Assembly (NCBI GenBank): GCA_964553915.1
Contig: CAZKMM010000109.1
Span: 1-9,030, forward strand
Length of the DNA: 9,030 nucleotides
Direction of reading: 5' to 3'
Origin: CAZKMM01 sp964553915
Lineage (GTDB): Bacteria; RBG-13-61-14; DRUE01
Shown here: in pieces, positions 1 through 6,052 of the stretch
Position numbering within the stretch: position 1 is the first letter of the stretch
Layout: each line of letters starts with the position of its first letter
Made by a program: the position numbers and the translations under genes
Notes under the pieces: generated by a model
Databases searched by the model: none
The model's input: only the letters and a program-made list of their open reading frames with translations
Told to the model about the DNA's origin: nothing

Positions 1-254
1 ATGAATTCCTTGACCGGCTTTTTAATGTTGCTCTTCCCCGGGTGAGGGACTTTCGGGGATTAAATCCAAAAGGATTTGATGGGAGAGGGAATTATACCCT
101 GGGGATTCGGGAGCAGATTATTTTCCCAGAAATAAATTATGACAAGGTGGAGAGGATTCAGGGAATGAATATCACCATTGTTACCAATGCCAAGACCGAT
201 GAAGAAGCAAGAGAAATGCTTAAACTTCTCGGAATGCCTTTTCGTGAAGGGTAA
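1..254 (+). CDS. rplE: 50S ribosomal protein L5 (C-terminal part; 5' end outside window)
   Basis: This is the last 83 codons of L5, the large-subunit protein that binds 5S rRNA in the central protuberance and contacts the P-site tRNA. The frame is open from base 3, and bases 1-2 complete a codon cut by the window edge. The protein begins EFLDRLFNVALPRVRDFRGL and continues through the family's FDGRGNY and REQIIFPEI motifs to a normal C-terminus ending LGMPFREG. The last segment matches L5 of model bacteria in length and content, so the 3' end is complete. The stop codon runs straight into the Shine-Dalgarno site of rpsN, which begins 11 bases later. Apparent starts inside the window (for example GTG at 42) are internal codons. 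The identity is certain from motifs and from its place before rpsN and rpsH. Confidence 0.97.
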   Translation, partial: EFLDRLFNVALPRVRDFRGLNPKGFDGRGNYTLGIREQIIFPEINYDKVERIQGMNITIVTNAKTDEEAREMLKLLGMPFREG

Positions 255-265
255 AGGAGGCGAAG

Positions 266-451
266 ATGACCAGAAAGGCATTGATGGTAAAAGCGAAGAG
301 AGAGCCGAAATTCAAGGTGCGAAAATATAATCGTTGTCCGATTTGCGGTCGTCCCCGGGCATATTTGAGGAAATTTCAGATGTGCCGGGTTTGTTTTCGG
401 AATTTAGCTTTAGAGGGAAAGATTCCCGGAGTAACCAAAGCGAGCTGGTGA
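266..451 (+). CDS. rpsZ: 30S ribosomal protein S14, zinc-binding type
   Basis: S14 is a late-assembling protein of the 30S head. This is the short, 61-residue zinc form (type Z), not the roughly 100-residue zinc-free form of E. coli. Two CxxC pairs, C24/C27 and C40/C43, form the zinc ribbon, with RCPICGRPR and MCRVCFRN around them. The tail GKIPGVTKASW is the usual C-terminus of the family. The ATG is preceded by AAAGGAGG at 253-260, which overlaps the rplE stop and favours coupled translation. The next gene, rpsH, starts 10 bases later. All four zinc ligands are present, so it should bind metal. It is often simply called rpsN. Nothing is odd about it. Confidence 0.97.
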   Translation: MTRKALMVKAKREPKFKVRKYNRCPICGRPRAYLRKFQMCRVCFRNLALEGKIPGVTKASW

Positions 452-456
452 GGTGG
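450..456 (+). promoter_or_regulatory. Ribosome binding site that sets the rpsH start
   Basis: GAGGTGG lies 5 bases before ATG 462 and overlaps both the end of rpsN and a possible GTG start at 453. Its spacing supports ATG 462 as the real start of S8. The site is seen in sequence; its use is inferred. Confidence 0.6.
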
Positions 457-461
457 AAAGA

Positions 462-860
462 ATGGTAATGACTGACCCGATTGCTGATATGCTGACCAGA
501 ATTAGAAATGCTCTGATAGCTAAACACGAGCAGGTGGAAATGCCTTCCAGCAAAATCAAGCTGGAGATTGCCCGGATTTTAAAGGCAGAAGGATATATAA
601 AGAATTTCAAGATAATACAGGAGGGGAAAAAGGAATATTTAAGAATTTTTCTTAAGTATGATGAGAATAAAAATCCTGCCATAGCCGGGCTGGAGCGGGT
701 AAGCAAGCCGGGAAGAAGAGTTTATGTTGGAGTGGATGATATTCCTCTGGTTCGTCGGGGGCTGGGAATAGCGATTATCAGCACGAGTAGAGGAGTTCTT
801 ACTGACCAGCAGGCTCGTAAGATGCGGGTGGGAGGAGAGGTTATCTGTAAGGTCTGGTGA
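462..860 (+). CDS. rpsH: 30S ribosomal protein S8
   Basis: S8 is a primary 16S rRNA-binding protein of the 30S platform. In E. coli it also represses its own operon by binding mRNA. The protein starts MVMTDPIADMLTRIRNA, the classic S8 N-terminus. It ends with the conserved RNA-binding region, with STSRG at residues 107-111 and VGGEVICKVW at the end. I chose ATG 462 (132 residues, the usual family length), with GAGGTGG at 450-456 as ribosome binding site. An in-frame GTG at 453 would add MER but would use up that site, and ATG 468 would remove two conserved residues. rplF begins 9 bases after the stop. The E. coli S8 target lies in rplX-rplE, which is outside this window, so its regulation cannot be judged here. 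Confidence 0.96.
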   Translation: MVMTDPIADMLTRIRNALIAKHEQVEMPSSKIKLEIARILKAEGYIKNFKIIQEGKKEYLRIFLKYDENKNPAIAGLERVSKPGRRVYVGVDDIPLVRRGLGIAIISTSRGVLTDQQARKMRVGGEVICKVW

Positions 861-869
861 GGGAAGAAA

Positions 870-1412
870 ATGTCTAAAATCGGAAAGAAGTCTCTGATTT
901 TACCTGAGGGGGTAGAGATTAAATGGGAACGCCCGCTGGTGCGGATAAAGGGTCCCAAGGGGGAGTTGAGCCTGGAGATTCGTCCGGAGGTAGATTTAGA
1001 GATTTCCGGTCGTGAAGTTCGGGTAAAAAAGCTTGCGGAGAACAAGCTGGCTCGTTCTCTCTGGGGCACCTATCGGAGTTTGCTTAATAATATGATTATC
1101 GGGGTAAGCCAGGGGTTTGAGAAAAAGCTGGAACTGGTAGGAGTGGGATATCGGGCAGAGGTAAAAGGTAAAACCCTGGTGCTTCAGCTTGGATACAGCC
1201 GTCCCATAGAATACCCAATTCCTGAAGGGATTGAGATTAGTGCGGACCGAACCAGAATCTCGGTCAGAGGTATTGATAAACAAAAAGTCGGACAGGTGGC
1301 AGCGGAGATCCGGGCTTTTAGACCGCCCGAGCCATATAAAGGAAAAGGGATTAGATACGAGGGCGAACAAGTGAGAAGAAAGGCTGGAAAGGCAGCGGTA
1401 GGAGTAAGATAA
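870..1412 (+). CDS. rplF: 50S ribosomal protein L6
   Basis: L6 binds 23S rRNA near the sarcin-ricin loop and the L7/L12 stalk base, where translation factors dock. At 180 residues it has the normal length. The N-terminus MSKIGKKSLILPEGVEI and the block VRIKGPKGELS (about residues 24-34) are typical. The C-terminal half carries KLELVGVGYRAEVKG (about 86-100) and the L6 signature EPYKGKGIRYEGE (about 154-166), followed by VRRKAGK. The two similar alpha/beta domains of the family are therefore both complete. The ribosome binding site is modest (GAGGG at 859-863, overlapping the rpsH stop), so translation is probably coupled to rpsH. rplR follows after 15 bases. The call is secure. Confidence 0.97.
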   Translation: MSKIGKKSLILPEGVEIKWERPLVRIKGPKGELSLEIRPEVDLEISGREVRVKKLAENKLARSLWGTYRSLLNNMIIGVSQGFEKKLELVGVGYRAEVKGKTLVLQLGYSRPIEYPIPEGIEISADRTRISVRGIDKQKVGQVAAEIRAFRPPEPYKGKGIRYEGEQVRRKAGKAAVGVR

Positions 1413-1427
1413 ACGGAGAGAATACTG

Positions 1428-1793
1428 ATGAAGAAGTTGACCAGAAGAGAGCGGAGATTAATCCGGCAGAGGAGGGTGCGGAAGAAAATTCGGGGCACTC
1501 CGGAGCGTCCCCGCCTTTGTGTCTATCGTTCTTTAAAGCATATTTATGCTCAGGTGATTGATGATAGCCGGGGGTATACTCTGGTTTCTGCCAGCACTTT
1601 AAGTCCGGAATTAAAAGGCAAACTGAAAAAGACCAAGGATATAAATGCGGCTCGGGAAGTGGGGAAACTGATTGGAGAAAAATGCAAAGAAAAGGGCATT
1701 ACCAGGGTGGTTTTTGACCGGAACGGCTTTTTATATCACGGCAGGGTAAAAGCGCTCGCAGAAGGAGCCCGGGAAGCAGGGCTGGAATTTTAG
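1428..1793 (+). CDS. rplR: 50S ribosomal protein L18
   Basis: L18 binds 5S rRNA together with L5 and L25 and mediates its docking onto the large subunit. The 121-residue protein has the expected very basic N-terminal tail (KKLTRRERRLIRQRRVRKK), then RGTPERPRLCVYRS, and the C-terminal signature VVFDRNGFLYHGRVKALAEG (about residues 94-113) ending REAGLEF. The family often has GG where this protein has NG in the FDRNG motif, a variation known in several phyla. The start ATG has GGAGAG at 1415-1420. The stop TAG is part of the AGGAGG site for rpsE, 11 bases before that gene. Length and both ends fit the family well. Confidence 0.97.
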   Translation: MKKLTRRERRLIRQRRVRKKIRGTPERPRLCVYRSLKHIYAQVIDDSRGYTLVSASTLSPELKGKLKKTKDINAAREVGKLIGEKCKEKGITRVVFDRNGFLYHGRVKALAEGAREAGLEF

Positions 1794-1797
1794 GAGG
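1792..1797 (+). promoter_or_regulatory. Shine-Dalgarno site for the GTG start of rpsE
   Basis: A full AGGAGG overlaps the rplR stop codon and lies 7 bases before GTG 1805. It is the main evidence for the non-ATG start of S5. A strong site paired with a weaker start codon, overlapping the previous stop, suggests translation by ribosomes finishing rplR. Confidence 0.75.
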
Positions 1798-1804
1798 ATA
1801 AGAG

Positions 1805-2302
1805 GTGGCAATAGAAGAACAGGAACAGGAACTTTTTGACCGGGTAGTATTTATCAATCGCTGTGCCAAGGTGGTTAAAGGTGGTAAGCGATTTCATTTT
1901 AGTGCGGTGGTGGTAGTTGGTGATGGTAAGGGTAGAGTGGGTTATGGAATTGGCAAGGCTCATGAGGTTCCGGAGGCAATCAGAAAGGGCTTGGAAAAAG
2001 CCAAGAAAAATATGATTGAAGTCCCTCTTGCCCCGGGAGATACCATTCCCCACGAGGTAATCGGAAGGCAGGATGCCAGCAGGGTTCTTTTAAAGCCTGC
2101 CAGCCCGGGAACCGGAGTGATTGGAGGAAGCGCGGTTCGGGCGGTAATGGAGGTATGCGGAATAAAAAATATTTTGAGCAAGGTATTGGGAAGCTCAAAT
2201 CCGATGAATGTGGTAAAGGCAACCATTAACGGACTTAAACAACTGGAATCTCCGGAACAGGTAATACTGAGAAAGGGAAAGGTCAGTCAGGCGGAAGGAT
2301 AA
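1805..2302 (+). CDS. rpsE: 30S ribosomal protein S5 (GTG start)
   Basis: S5 sits on the back of the 30S subunit near the mRNA entry channel and is important for decoding accuracy. The 165-residue protein has the N-terminal double-stranded-RNA-binding-like domain with NRCAKVVKGGKRFHFSAV (about 18-35) and the signature VVGDGKGRVGYGIGKAHEVP (about 37-56). The C-terminal domain has KPASPGTGVIGG (about 97-108), VRAVMEVCGI and GSSNPMNVVKAT. The start is a GTG at 1805. It is chosen because AGGAGG lies 7 bases upstream and because the protein then begins at the usual distance before the first conserved block. rpmD follows 12 bases after the stop. It is complete and ordinary. Confidence 0.97.
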   Translation: MAIEEQEQELFDRVVFINRCAKVVKGGKRFHFSAVVVVGDGKGRVGYGIGKAHEVPEAIRKGLEKAKKNMIEVPLAPGDTIPHEVIGRQDASRVLLKPASPGTGVIGGSAVRAVMEVCGIKNILSKVLGSSNPMNVVKATINGLKQLESPEQVILRKGKVSQAEG

Positions 2303-2314
2303 AGGAGAGAAGGG

Positions 2315-2512
2315 ATGTCCAAGCCAGCAAAAAAACTGCGCATCACTTTGAAAAGAAGCACAATTGGTCGCCCTCCAGACCAGCGGGCAACCGTTCGTGC
2401 CTTAGGACTGCGTAAGCTTCATCAAACCGTAGAAAAGCCCAATATTCCTTCCATTCGGGGGATGGTGAAGAAGGTGATTCATTTGGTAGAAGTGGAGGAG
2501 GTGAATGATTAA
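2315..2512 (+). CDS. rpmD: 50S ribosomal protein L30
   Basis: L30 is a small large-subunit protein found in many but not all bacteria. This 65-residue version contains the family core LRITLKRSTIGRPPDQRAT (about 8-26), followed by ALGLRKLHQTVEKPN (about 29-43) and IRGMVKKVIHLVEVEE at the end. It has a few extra residues at the start (MSKPAKK) compared with the approximately 60-residue E. coli protein. The ATG is preceded by AAAGGAGAG. The last 8 bases overlap the start of rplO, so the two are probably translated together. The position between S5 and L15 is the normal spc order and supports the call. Confidence 0.96.
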   Translation: MSKPAKKLRITLKRSTIGRPPDQRATVRALGLRKLHQTVEKPNIPSIRGMVKKVIHLVEVEEVND

Positions 2513-2951
2513 TCTCAGTCAGTTAAAGCCCAAACCCGGCTCCAAAAAAGCTCCCAAGCGAGTGGGAAGGGGTCCGGGAAGCGGTTTGGGAAAGACCTGC
2601 GGTCGGGGTCATAAAGGTCAGAGTTCCCGGGCAGGGAGAAGAAAGCATCATCTCAGCTTTGAAGGCGGACAGATGCCCTTGAGCCGGCGAGTTCCCAAGA
2701 GGGGCTTTACCAATATTTTCCGCACTGAGTATGCGGAGGTAAATGTTTTCCAGTTAAATCGTTTTGAGCCCGGCTCTGTGGTCGGAGAGGAGGAATTACG
2801 GGCGAGCGGTCTGGTGAAAAAGAAGCTTCCCATCAAAATTCTGGGCAAGGGAGAGTTAACCCGTCCCCTGGTGGTTCGCGCTCACAAGTTCAGTGCCCAG
2901 GCAAAGAATAAAATAGAGTCCGCGGGTGGAAAGGCAGAGGTAATCCAATAG
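2505..2951 (+). CDS. rplO: 50S ribosomal protein L15
   Basis: L15 is a late-assembly large-subunit protein whose long glycine- and lysine-rich N-terminal tail runs into 23S rRNA. The 148-residue protein shows that tail clearly: LKPKPGSKKAPKRVGRG, then GSGLGKTCGRGHKGQ (about 25-39) and FEGGQMPLSRRVPKRGF (about 52-68). The globular C-terminal half contains KKLPIKILGKGELTRPL (about 106-122), VVRAHKFSAQA and the closing AGGKAEVIQ. The start overlaps rpmD by 8 bases, with GGAGGAGG just upstream. secY starts one base after the stop, so L15 and SecY synthesis are likely coupled. It is complete. Confidence 0.97.
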   Translation: MINLSQLKPKPGSKKAPKRVGRGPGSGLGKTCGRGHKGQSSRAGRRKHHLSFEGGQMPLSRRVPKRGFTNIFRTEYAEVNVFQLNRFEPGSVVGEEELRASGLVKKKLPIKILGKGELTRPLVVRAHKFSAQAKNKIESAGGKAEVIQ

Positions 2952-2952
2952 A

Positions 2953-4269
2953 ATGGCAGGGGTTACCAATATTCCCAAGATACCGGAGCTGAGGCGCCGG
3001 CTTCTTTTTACTCTGGCGATGCTGGCGGTGTATCGGATTGGCGCCCATATTCCGGTGCCGGGGATAGATAGTGCTTTGCTCACCGATTATTTGAGCCAGC
3101 AGGCAGGGACTATTTTTGGTCTTTTCAACACCTTTACTGGCGGTGCTTTTTTCAAAATGAGTGTTTTCGGCTTGGGAATTATGCCTTATATTACCGCGGC
3201 GATTATTTTTGAGCTCCTCACTGTGGTTATTCCTTACCTGGACCAGCTTCGTAAGGAAGGGGAGCTGGGAAGAAAAAAGATTAATCAATATACTCGTTAT
3301 GCCACGGTTGGTTTATGTGCAGCTCAATCCATTGCGGTTGGTACCTGGCTGAGCAAGATGCGGGTGGGGAATCTTCCGGTGGTGCCGGAATCGGGTCCTC
3401 TTTTTGTTTTTACCACTATGATGACTCTGACCGCAGGAACTATTTTTATAATGTGGCTGGGCGAATTAATTACCGAGCGGGGAATTGGCAACGGGATTAG
3501 TTTGATTATCTTTTTCGGGATTGTTGCCCGGATTCCCAATGGTCTGGCAGATACCCTTACCCTCTGGAAGACCGGTCAGCTTTCCTTTTTTGCTCTGCTT
3601 GGACTTCTGGCTTTAATGGTTGCGGTGGTGGGGGGAATTGTTTATATGGAGCGGGCGCAGCGAAGAATCCCGGTGCAGTATCCGAGCAGAACCGTGGGAA
3701 GAAGAATGTATAAAGGGGTAAAAACCCATCTTCCTTTAAGAATCAACACCAGCGGGGTGATTCCGCCGATTTTCGCTTCCAGTATTTTAAGCTTTCCAAT
3801 GACCTTTACCCAATTTTTTCCCACCAAGAGCAATTTTTTTGAATGGCTTAAATCTGCCTTAAGTCCGATGAGCTGGGAATATAACACCCTTTATGGGCTT
3901 TTAATTATCTTTTTTGCTTTTTTCTATACCGCGGTGGTTTTCAATCCAATTGATGTCGCAGAGAATTTAAAAAAGCACGGAGGATATATTCCCGGAGTTC
4001 GTCCCGGGAAAAATACCGCTGAATATATAGACCGGGTTCTAACCCGGATTACCACGGTGGGGGCATTGTATTTAACCGCAGTGTGTATCCTGCCTTCTAT
4101 TTTAGTAAATTCTGCTGGGATTACCTTCTGGTTTGGAGGAACCAGTTTGCTGATTGTAGTAGGGGTGGCACTGGATACTGCCCAGCAGATAGAGGCACAT
4201 CTTCTGGCAAGAAGTTATGATGGATTTTTGGGACCCAAAGGTCCCAAAATGAAGGGGAGGAGAAGATGA
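2953..4269 (+). CDS. secY: Protein translocase subunit SecY
   Basis: SecY is the pore of the SecYEG channel, moving unfolded proteins across, and membrane proteins into, the cytoplasmic membrane with SecA or the ribosome. At 438 residues with about ten hydrophobic segments (first at about 16-34, last at about 394-410) it is full length. Visible landmarks are the plug region after segment 1 (GLFNTFTGGAFFKMS, about 56-70), GELITERGIGNGISLIIF (about 170-187), cytoplasmic loop 4 (YMERAQRRIPVQYPSRTVG, about 231-249) and loop 5 (NPIDVAENLKKHGGYIPGVR, about 341-360). The tail is basic (PKMKGRRR). There is only a weak upstream site (GAGG, 12 bases away), so translation probably depends on ribosomes finishing rplO one base earlier. 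Its stop overlaps the adk start as ATGA. A strong inverted repeat lies in the last codons. Confidence 0.98.
   Translation: MAGVTNIPKIPELRRRLLFTLAMLAVYRIGAHIPVPGIDSALLTDYLSQQAGTIFGLFNTFTGGAFFKMSVFGLGIMPYITAAIIFELLTVVIPYLDQLRKEGELGRKKINQYTRYATVGLCAAQSIAVGTWLSKMRVGNLPVVPESGPLFVFTTMMTLTAGTIFIMWLGELITERGIGNGISLIIFFGIVARIPNGLADTLTLWKTGQLSFFALLGLLALMVAVVGGIVYMERAQRRIPVQYPSRTVGRRMYKGVKTHLPLRINTSGVIPPIFASSILSFPMTFTQFFPTKSNFFEWLKSALSPMSWEYNTLYGLLIIFFAFFYTAVVFNPIDVAENLKKHGGYIPGVRPGKNTAEYIDRVLTRITTVGALYLTAVCILPSILVNSAGITFWFGGTSLLIVVGVALDTAQQIEAHLLARSYDGFLGPKGPKMKGRRR
4226..4249 (+). repeat. Perfect 10-bp inverted repeat in the 3' end of secY
   Basis: The left arm TTTTGGGACC (4226-4235) and right arm GGTCCCAAAA (4240-4249) are exact complements around a CAAA loop. 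The hairpin ends 6 bases before the adk Shine-Dalgarno core. It overlaps two near-identical 9-base units, GGACCCAAA and GGTCCCAAA (4231-4248), which encode the GPKGPK tail of SecY. The U-run is on the 5' side and the A-run on the 3' side, and no T-tract follows on either strand, so it is not an intrinsic terminator. A role in mRNA stability, processing or adk translation is possible but unproven. Confidence 0.7.
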
Positions 4270-4913
4270 GACTGGTTCTTTTAGGACCGCCCGGGAGTGG
4301 CAAAGGCACTCAGGCACAGAGGCTGGTGGAGAGGTATAAAATACCTCAGATTTCCACCGGGGATATTTTTCGCCAGGCGGTGCGGGACCAGACCGAGCTG
4401 GGGAAAAGAGCCAAAGAATATATGGACCGGGGAGAGCTGGTTCCGGATGAGGTTGTGGTGGGAATGGTGGAGGAGCGTCTTGGTCAGTCGGATTGTAAGA
4501 ACGGCTTTATTCTGGATGGCTTTCCCAGAACCATTGCTCAGGCAGAGGCTCTGGATAAACTCCTTGCCGGAAAAGGAGAAAAACTGGATGCGGTGCTGGA
4601 AATTTCGGTTCCAGATGAAGAGGTGGTCAAACGCTTGAGTGGGAGGAGAACCTGTCGGCAGTGCGGAGCAATGTATCATATTGAATTTAATCCACCCAAA
4701 GAGCCGGGCAAGTGTGATAAATGTGGAGGAGAACTTTATCAGAGAGATGATGATAAGGAAGAGGTTATCAAGAGTCGCCTGCAGGTATATCATTCCCAAA
4801 CCGCACCGTTAATTGAATATTATCAAAAGGAGGGGCTTTTAAAGAAGATAGATGGATTAGGCGGGATTGAGGAAGTTTTTGCTCGGATAGTTGATGCTCT
4901 TGGGGCTGGATAA
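4266..4913 (+). CDS. adk: Adenylate kinase, zinc-LID type
   Basis: The enzyme interconverts ATP + AMP and 2 ADP in the cytoplasm, keeping adenylate pools in balance. The 215-residue protein has the P-loop GPPGSGKGT (7-15), the AMP-binding TGDIFR (about 31-36) and FILDGFPRT (about 81-89). Its LID domain carries two CxxC pairs (C130/C133 and C150/C153) that bind structural zinc, as in many Gram-positive and thermophilic enzymes; the E. coli enzyme lacks these cysteines. The following RDDDKEEVIKSRL holds the catalytic arginines. The start ATG overlaps the secY stop (ATGA) and has GGGGAGGAG upstream. Its stop overlaps the map start by one base (TAATG). The secY-adk-map order is common in bacteria outside the gammaproteobacteria. 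Confidence 0.98.
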   Translation: MRLVLLGPPGSGKGTQAQRLVERYKIPQISTGDIFRQAVRDQTELGKRAKEYMDRGELVPDEVVVGMVEERLGQSDCKNGFILDGFPRTIAQAEALDKLLAGKGEKLDAVLEISVPDEEVVKRLSGRRTCRQCGAMYHIEFNPPKEPGKCDKCGGELYQRDDDKEEVIKSRLQVYHSQTAPLIEYYQKEGLLKKIDGLGGIEEVFARIVDALGAG

Positions 4914-5665
4914 TGATTGTTTTGAAAACTCCAGAAGAAATAGAGAAGATGAAAAAGGCAAATCAAATTGTGGCGGAGATTTTAACCGAGCTTTCCGGGC
5001 AGTGTAAACCCGGGGTTAGCACCTGGGAGCTGGAGGAATTGACCCGGGAGCTGGTTGAAAAGTATCGGGTCAAGCCTGCCTTTTATAAATATCGGGGATA
5101 TCCCTGTTATTTATGTGCTTCAGTGAATGAAGAGGTGGTGCATGGAATTCCCAGCCCGAAGAAGATTTTAAAAGAAGGAGATATTATTAGTTTGGATTTT
5201 GGGGTAATTGCTGATGGTTTTTATGGAGATGCTGCGATTACGGTAAAGGTAGGAAAGGTCAGCAAAGAGGTAGATAGATTAGTGGAGACCACCAGAGAGG
5301 CACTTGGTCGGGCGGTGAGGCAATGTCGGGCAGGAAATCGGTTAAGTGATATAGCTCAGGCGGTTCAGGGATGGGTTGAGAGTCAGGGATTTTCCGTGGT
5401 GCGGGATTTTGTCGGGCACGGGATTGGGAGAAATCTTCACGAGGACCCTCAGGTGCCCAATTTTGGCATTCCCAAGCCCAATTATTTACTTCGGGAGGGA
5501 ATGGTGCTGGCGCTGGAGCCGATGGTCAATATGGGCACCTGGCAGGTGGAGATTTTGGGTGATGGCTGGACCGTGGTTACTTTGGACCGCAAGCCCAGTG
5601 CTCATTTTGAGCATTCGGTAGCTATTACCCAAAAGGGACCGATTATCTTGAGTTTAGCAAATTAA
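4913..5665 (+). CDS. map: Type I methionine aminopeptidase
   Basis: The enzyme removes the initiator methionine from new proteins once the formyl group is gone, when the second residue is small. The 250-residue protein has the pita-bread fold with all five expected metal ligands: D95 (in ISLDFG), D106 (in FYGDAA), H169 (in VGHGIG), E202 (in LEPMVN) and E233 (in HFEHS). The substrate-side histidines H77 (VVHGIPS) and H176 (NLHEDPQ) are also in place. There is no N-terminal zinc finger or SH3 extension, so this is the simple bacterial form. The start uses TAATG overlap with the adk stop and has no clear ribosome binding site of its own, which implies coupled translation. infA follows after 20 bases. 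Confidence 0.98.
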   Translation: MIVLKTPEEIEKMKKANQIVAEILTELSGQCKPGVSTWELEELTRELVEKYRVKPAFYKYRGYPCYLCASVNEEVVHGIPSPKKILKEGDIISLDFGVIADGFYGDAAITVKVGKVSKEVDRLVETTREALGRAVRQCRAGNRLSDIAQAVQGWVESQGFSVVRDFVGHGIGRNLHEDPQVPNFGIPKPNYLLREGMVLALEPMVNMGTWQVEILGDGWTVVTLDRKPSAHFEHSVAITQKGPIILSLAN

Positions 5666-5686
5666 TGGTTATTATTAAAGGCTAAA
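5653..5686 (+). promoter_or_regulatory. Possible stem-loop over the infA ribosome binding site
   Basis: TTTAGC (5653-5658) pairs exactly with GCTAAA (5681-5686). Inside it TTAAT (5662-5666) pairs with ATTAA (5674-5678), separated by a small 3/2-base internal loop. The structure covers the map stop, the weak AAAGG site for infA and the first base of the infA start codon. It is AU-rich and of modest strength, so regulation is only a suggestion. Confidence 0.3.
5665..5685 (+). other. Possible 6-codon minicistron between map and infA
   Basis: ATG at 5665 overlaps the map stop as TAATG, the same junction as adk/map. It reads MVIIKG and stops at a TAA that directly abuts the infA ATG. It has no Shine-Dalgarno site of its own. 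It could be a coupling device that carries ribosomes from map to infA, a decayed remnant, or chance. No peptide function is implied. Confidence 0.25.
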
Positions 5687-5928
5687 TGGCAGATAAAAAG
5701 AAAAGTAAAGGACCAGCAAAAGCGGAGCCCATTCAGGTGGAGGGCACGGTGCGGGAGCTTTTGCCCAATGCCAGTTTTCTGGTGGAGCTGGACAACGGGC
5801 ACAGGGTTTTGGCTCATATCAGTGGCAAGATGAGGATGCATTATATCAAGATTGTTCGGGGAGACCGGGTTAAAGTAGAACTCAGCCCCTATGATTTGAG
5901 CAAAGGAAGGATTATTTACCGACAGTAG
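5686..5928 (+). CDS. infA: Translation initiation factor IF-1
   Basis: IF-1 is an OB-fold protein that binds the 30S A site and helps IF-2 and IF-3 form the initiation complex. The core IQVEGTVRELLPNASFLVEL, then NGHRVLAHISGKMRMHYIKI, GDRVKVELSPYDL and GRIIYR match the family closely. The 80-residue length is about 8 more than the usual 72, because of a basic N-terminal extension, MADKKKSKGPAKAEP. No other plausible start lies closer to the core, so I keep ATG 5686. The ribosome binding site is weak (AAAGG at 5677-5681, only 4 bases away). A short reading frame and a possible stem-loop occupy the gap after map. rpmJ follows 10 bases after the stop. The order infA-rpmJ-rpsM is standard. Confidence 0.97.
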   Translation: MADKKKSKGPAKAEPIQVEGTVRELLPNASFLVELDNGHRVLAHISGKMRMHYIKIVRGDRVKVELSPYDLSKGRIIYRQ

Positions 5929-5938
5929 GAGGAGGAAG

Positions 5939-6052
5939 ATGAAGGTTAGTGCCTCGGTAAAAAGACGGTGTCGGAAGTGCAAGGTAATTCGTCGGCATGG
6001 AGTAGTGCGAGTAATCTGTGAGAACCCAAAACATAAACAGCGACAGGGTTAA
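5939..6052 (+). CDS. rpmJ: 50S ribosomal protein L36, zinc-binding type
   Basis: L36 is the smallest large-subunit protein and helps organise 23S rRNA near the base of the L7/L12 stalk. The reading frame of 37 codons begins MKVSASVKRRCRKCKVIRRH and continues GVVRVICENPKHKQRQG, which is the full family length. The zinc ligands C11, C14, C27 and H32 are all present, so this is the zinc-containing (C+) form. The start ATG is preceded by an excellent AGGAGGAGG run that overlaps the infA stop. rpsM begins 11 bases after the stop. The gene is short enough to be missed by length-filtered gene finding, but the protein pattern and the place between infA and rpsM make it certain. Confidence 0.97.
   Translation: MKVSASVKRRCRKCKVIRRHGVVRVICENPKHKQRQG

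Noticed and set aside
1..45. ATG at the first base as a gene start
   Set aside because: That frame stops at 43-45. The L5 frame, open from base 3, continues the conserved protein, so the ATG is out of frame by chance.
453..461. GTG at 453 as the start of rpsH
   Set aside because: It would add MER before the conserved N-terminus and place the start inside the best ribosome binding site; ATG 462 gives the normal 132-residue length.
3989..4010. 7-bp inverted repeat TTCCCGG/CCGGGAA inside secY
   Set aside because: It encodes the conserved IPGVRPGK loop, where two Pro-Gly pairs using CCCGG codons produce the complementarity on their own.
4281..4799. 172-codon open frame on the - strand across adk
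   Set aside because: It is fully antisense to a clear adenylate kinase gene, has no recognisable motifs, and has the biased composition expected of a shadow of purine-rich coding sequence.
5648..5675. Possible internal promoter before infA (TTGAGT, 16 bases, TATTAT)
   Set aside because: The -35 match is only 4 of 6, and the start would fall about 4 bases before the infA ATG, leaving no usable leader. An AT-rich junction gives such matches by chance.
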